Assembly: GCA_022841665.1 (NCBI GenBank)
Contig: JALHRB010000022.1
Location: 1 to 52,438 of the forward strand
Source of the DNA: Pseudolabrys sp.
GTDB lineage: Bacteria > Pseudomonadota > Alphaproteobacteria > Rhizobiales > Xanthobacteraceae
Direction: 5' to 3'
Length of the DNA: 52,438 nt
Positions 51,867 to 52,438 of this stretch are shown here, one piece after another. The notes below the pieces were generated by a model. It made no database searches. It was not told where the DNA came from and worked only from the letters and a program-made list of their open reading frames with translations. A program made the translations under genes and the position numbers. Within the stretch, counting starts at the first letter, position 1. Every line of letters starts with the position of its first letter.

Positions 51867-52216
51867 TGCATCGCAGGCTCGGCGTAGAGCTCGCGCGCAT
51901 TGGTGACGCTGAATTCCACATCGAGCGTGTCGCCATCGAGCGCGACCAGACGCCAGCCGGCCGTAATGGCGGCCAGCAATTCGACGCCTTCGGCCTCGAG
52001 CTCTTCCGGCGTGATCTTGCCGCGGCCGCGCGCAGCCAGGCGGCGGCGCTGCACGGCGCGTTGATGTCGGCGCGCCTGCTCGGAGTCGCCCGAGAAAAGG
52101 TCAATGTAGGCTTCGGCACCGTCGGCATCGCGTAGCGGCTGGCGCGTCACGGGATGCACGATGATCATGCGAGATGGCTTTTCGACCTCGAGGGCGAGGC
52201 CTGCAAACTTGCTCAT
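51794..52216 (-). CDS. tail assembly chaperone, first frame (gpG-like)
   Basis: 140 residues from MSKFAGLALEVEKPSRM, with AAAGGAAAA before the ATG. Contains RDADGAEAYIDLFSGDSEQA and RGKITPEELEAEGVELLA, a helical chaperone-like pattern, and ends RGNFSKASPKS. It follows the probable tail-tube gene by about 130 bases containing hairpins. A slippery heptamer near its end directs part of the ribosomes into the second frame. Confidence 0.8.
   Translation of the reverse strand: MSKFAGLALEVEKPSRMIIVHPVTRQPLRDADGAEAYIDLFSGDSEQARRHQRAVQRRRLAARGRGKITPEELEAEGVELLAAITAGWRLVALDGDTLDVEFSVTNARELYAEPAMQWLRDQVDEFASDRGNFSKASPKS
51821..51827 (-). promoter_or_regulatory. programmed -1 frameshift site G GGA AAT
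   Basis: Read leftward, GGGAAAT is in the right phase of the first chaperone frame (codons GGA at 51826-51824 and AAT at 51823-51821, preceded by G). It fits X XXY YYZ exactly and is one base different from the lambda G/T site GGGAAAG. Slipping back one base gives GGG AAA and continues as TTT CTC in the second frame. Confidence 0.85.
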
Positions 52217-52240
52217 GGGATTTTCCTTTGGCGGAAGGGT

Positions 52241-52341
52241 GGACCGGGACACCCGCCAGCGTCCCGGTCCGGTTGCGCAACCGCCCGGTGCCGGGCGCAT
52301 CGCTGCGGCCGGCGGGCGATGGTCCCCGTGGCGGACGGGGA
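52241..52341. promoter_or_regulatory. four stacked hairpins between tail-tube and chaperone genes
   Basis: Perfect stems: GGACCGGGAC / GTCCCGGTCC (52241-52250, 52261-52270), GGTTGCGCAACC (52271-52282), CGCCCGG TG CCGGGCG (52282-52297) and TCCCCGT / ACGGGGA (52323-52329, 52335-52341). None has a T-run. Located right after the tail-tube stop, they may stabilise its mRNA or damp read-through into the chaperone gene. Confidence 0.65.
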
Positions 52342-52347
52342 TCGTTG

Positions 52348-52438
52348 TTAGCTGACTTGCGTGTCGTGGATCTGCAGGCTGGTGCTTTCGATGCCAACGC
52401 CTGAGCCGACATAGCGGCCCATCGACAGCGTGCATTGC
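52348..52438 (-). CDS. probable major tail tube protein, C-terminal end (cut by window edge)
   Basis: The last 30 residues end GRYVGSGVGIESTSLQIHD then TQVS and TAA. Being the gene just before the G/GT chaperone pair, it should be the major tail protein, as in most siphophages. The fragment itself shows only a beta-like end and has no diagnostic motif. Confidence 0.55.
   Translation of the reverse strand, partial: QCTLSMGRYVGSGVGIESTSLQIHDTQVS

Noticed and set aside
35600-52438. Gene transfer agent rather than prophage
   Set aside because: The 3TM holin fits a GTA, but cargo genes, an Mtd-like fibre, the repeat protein and the lambda-like G/T frameshift suggest a siphophage. Head genes are outside the window, so this is not final.

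Overview
The window is a GC-rich chromosomal segment of an alphaproteobacterium. It is most likely a member of Hyphomicrobiales (Bradyrhizobium / Xanthobacteraceae-like). The evidence is the gene content: a Bug-type tricarboxylate receptor, CoxSML-like molybdenum hydroxylase, EgtB/EgtD and a GTA-type 3TM holin. The short palindromic elements between genes also resemble those common in that order. The genus cannot be fixed by eye.

Bases 1-11.5 kb are ordinary chromosome. A fatty-acid or aromatic acyl-CoA operon (SDR, enoyl-CoA hydratase, acyl-CoA ligase) runs leftward off the edge. It is followed by a SnoaL-like protein, a small membrane protein, an Old Yellow Enzyme, a winged-helix/TolB-like/TPR regulator with a tiny divergent gene, an FMN reductase, a Bug-type solute receptor, a fumarylacetoacetase-family hydrolase and an ergothioneine pair (egtB-egtD).

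Bases 11.7-24.3 kb hold the most unusual content: a leftward operon of four genes. The first encodes a giant 3412-residue beta-rich protein with no signal peptide or clear enzymatic motif. Three tandem, mutually homologous genes of 231-250 residues follow it, the last two coupled by a GTGA overlap. Upstream lies an unusually AT-rich stretch with nested palindromes, insulated by a strong terminator. I could not assign the operon to any known system; it is the main candidate for an undescribed one.

Bases 24.5-34.4 kb carry a NitT/TauT-type binding protein, a stand-alone 2-oxoglutarate dehydrogenase E1 (sucA-like) gene directly followed by a three-subunit molybdenum hydroxylase, then a LysR regulator overlapping an amidohydrolase, and a DUF1330-like protein.

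Bases 34.5-52.4 kb look like one end of a prophage of siphovirus type. Three small AT-richer genes with duplicated leaders precede a tRNA-Ser gene of odd anticodon loop. To the right, nearly everything is transcribed leftward: lysis genes (holin-like proteins, GH108 endolysin, cysteine-peptidase-like protein), tail fibre and receptor-binding genes, a tail hub, distal tail proteins, the tape measure, and the tail-assembly chaperone pair with a canonical -1 frameshift site (G GGA AAT). The end of a probable tail-tube gene sits at the right edge. A TylF-like methyltransferase on the opposite strand and a GNAT acetyltransferase inside the tail operon are likely cargo or accessory genes. Head, packaging and integrase genes are not in the window. 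No IS element, rRNA or CRISPR array was seen, and no gene-free stretch exceeds about 300 bases.
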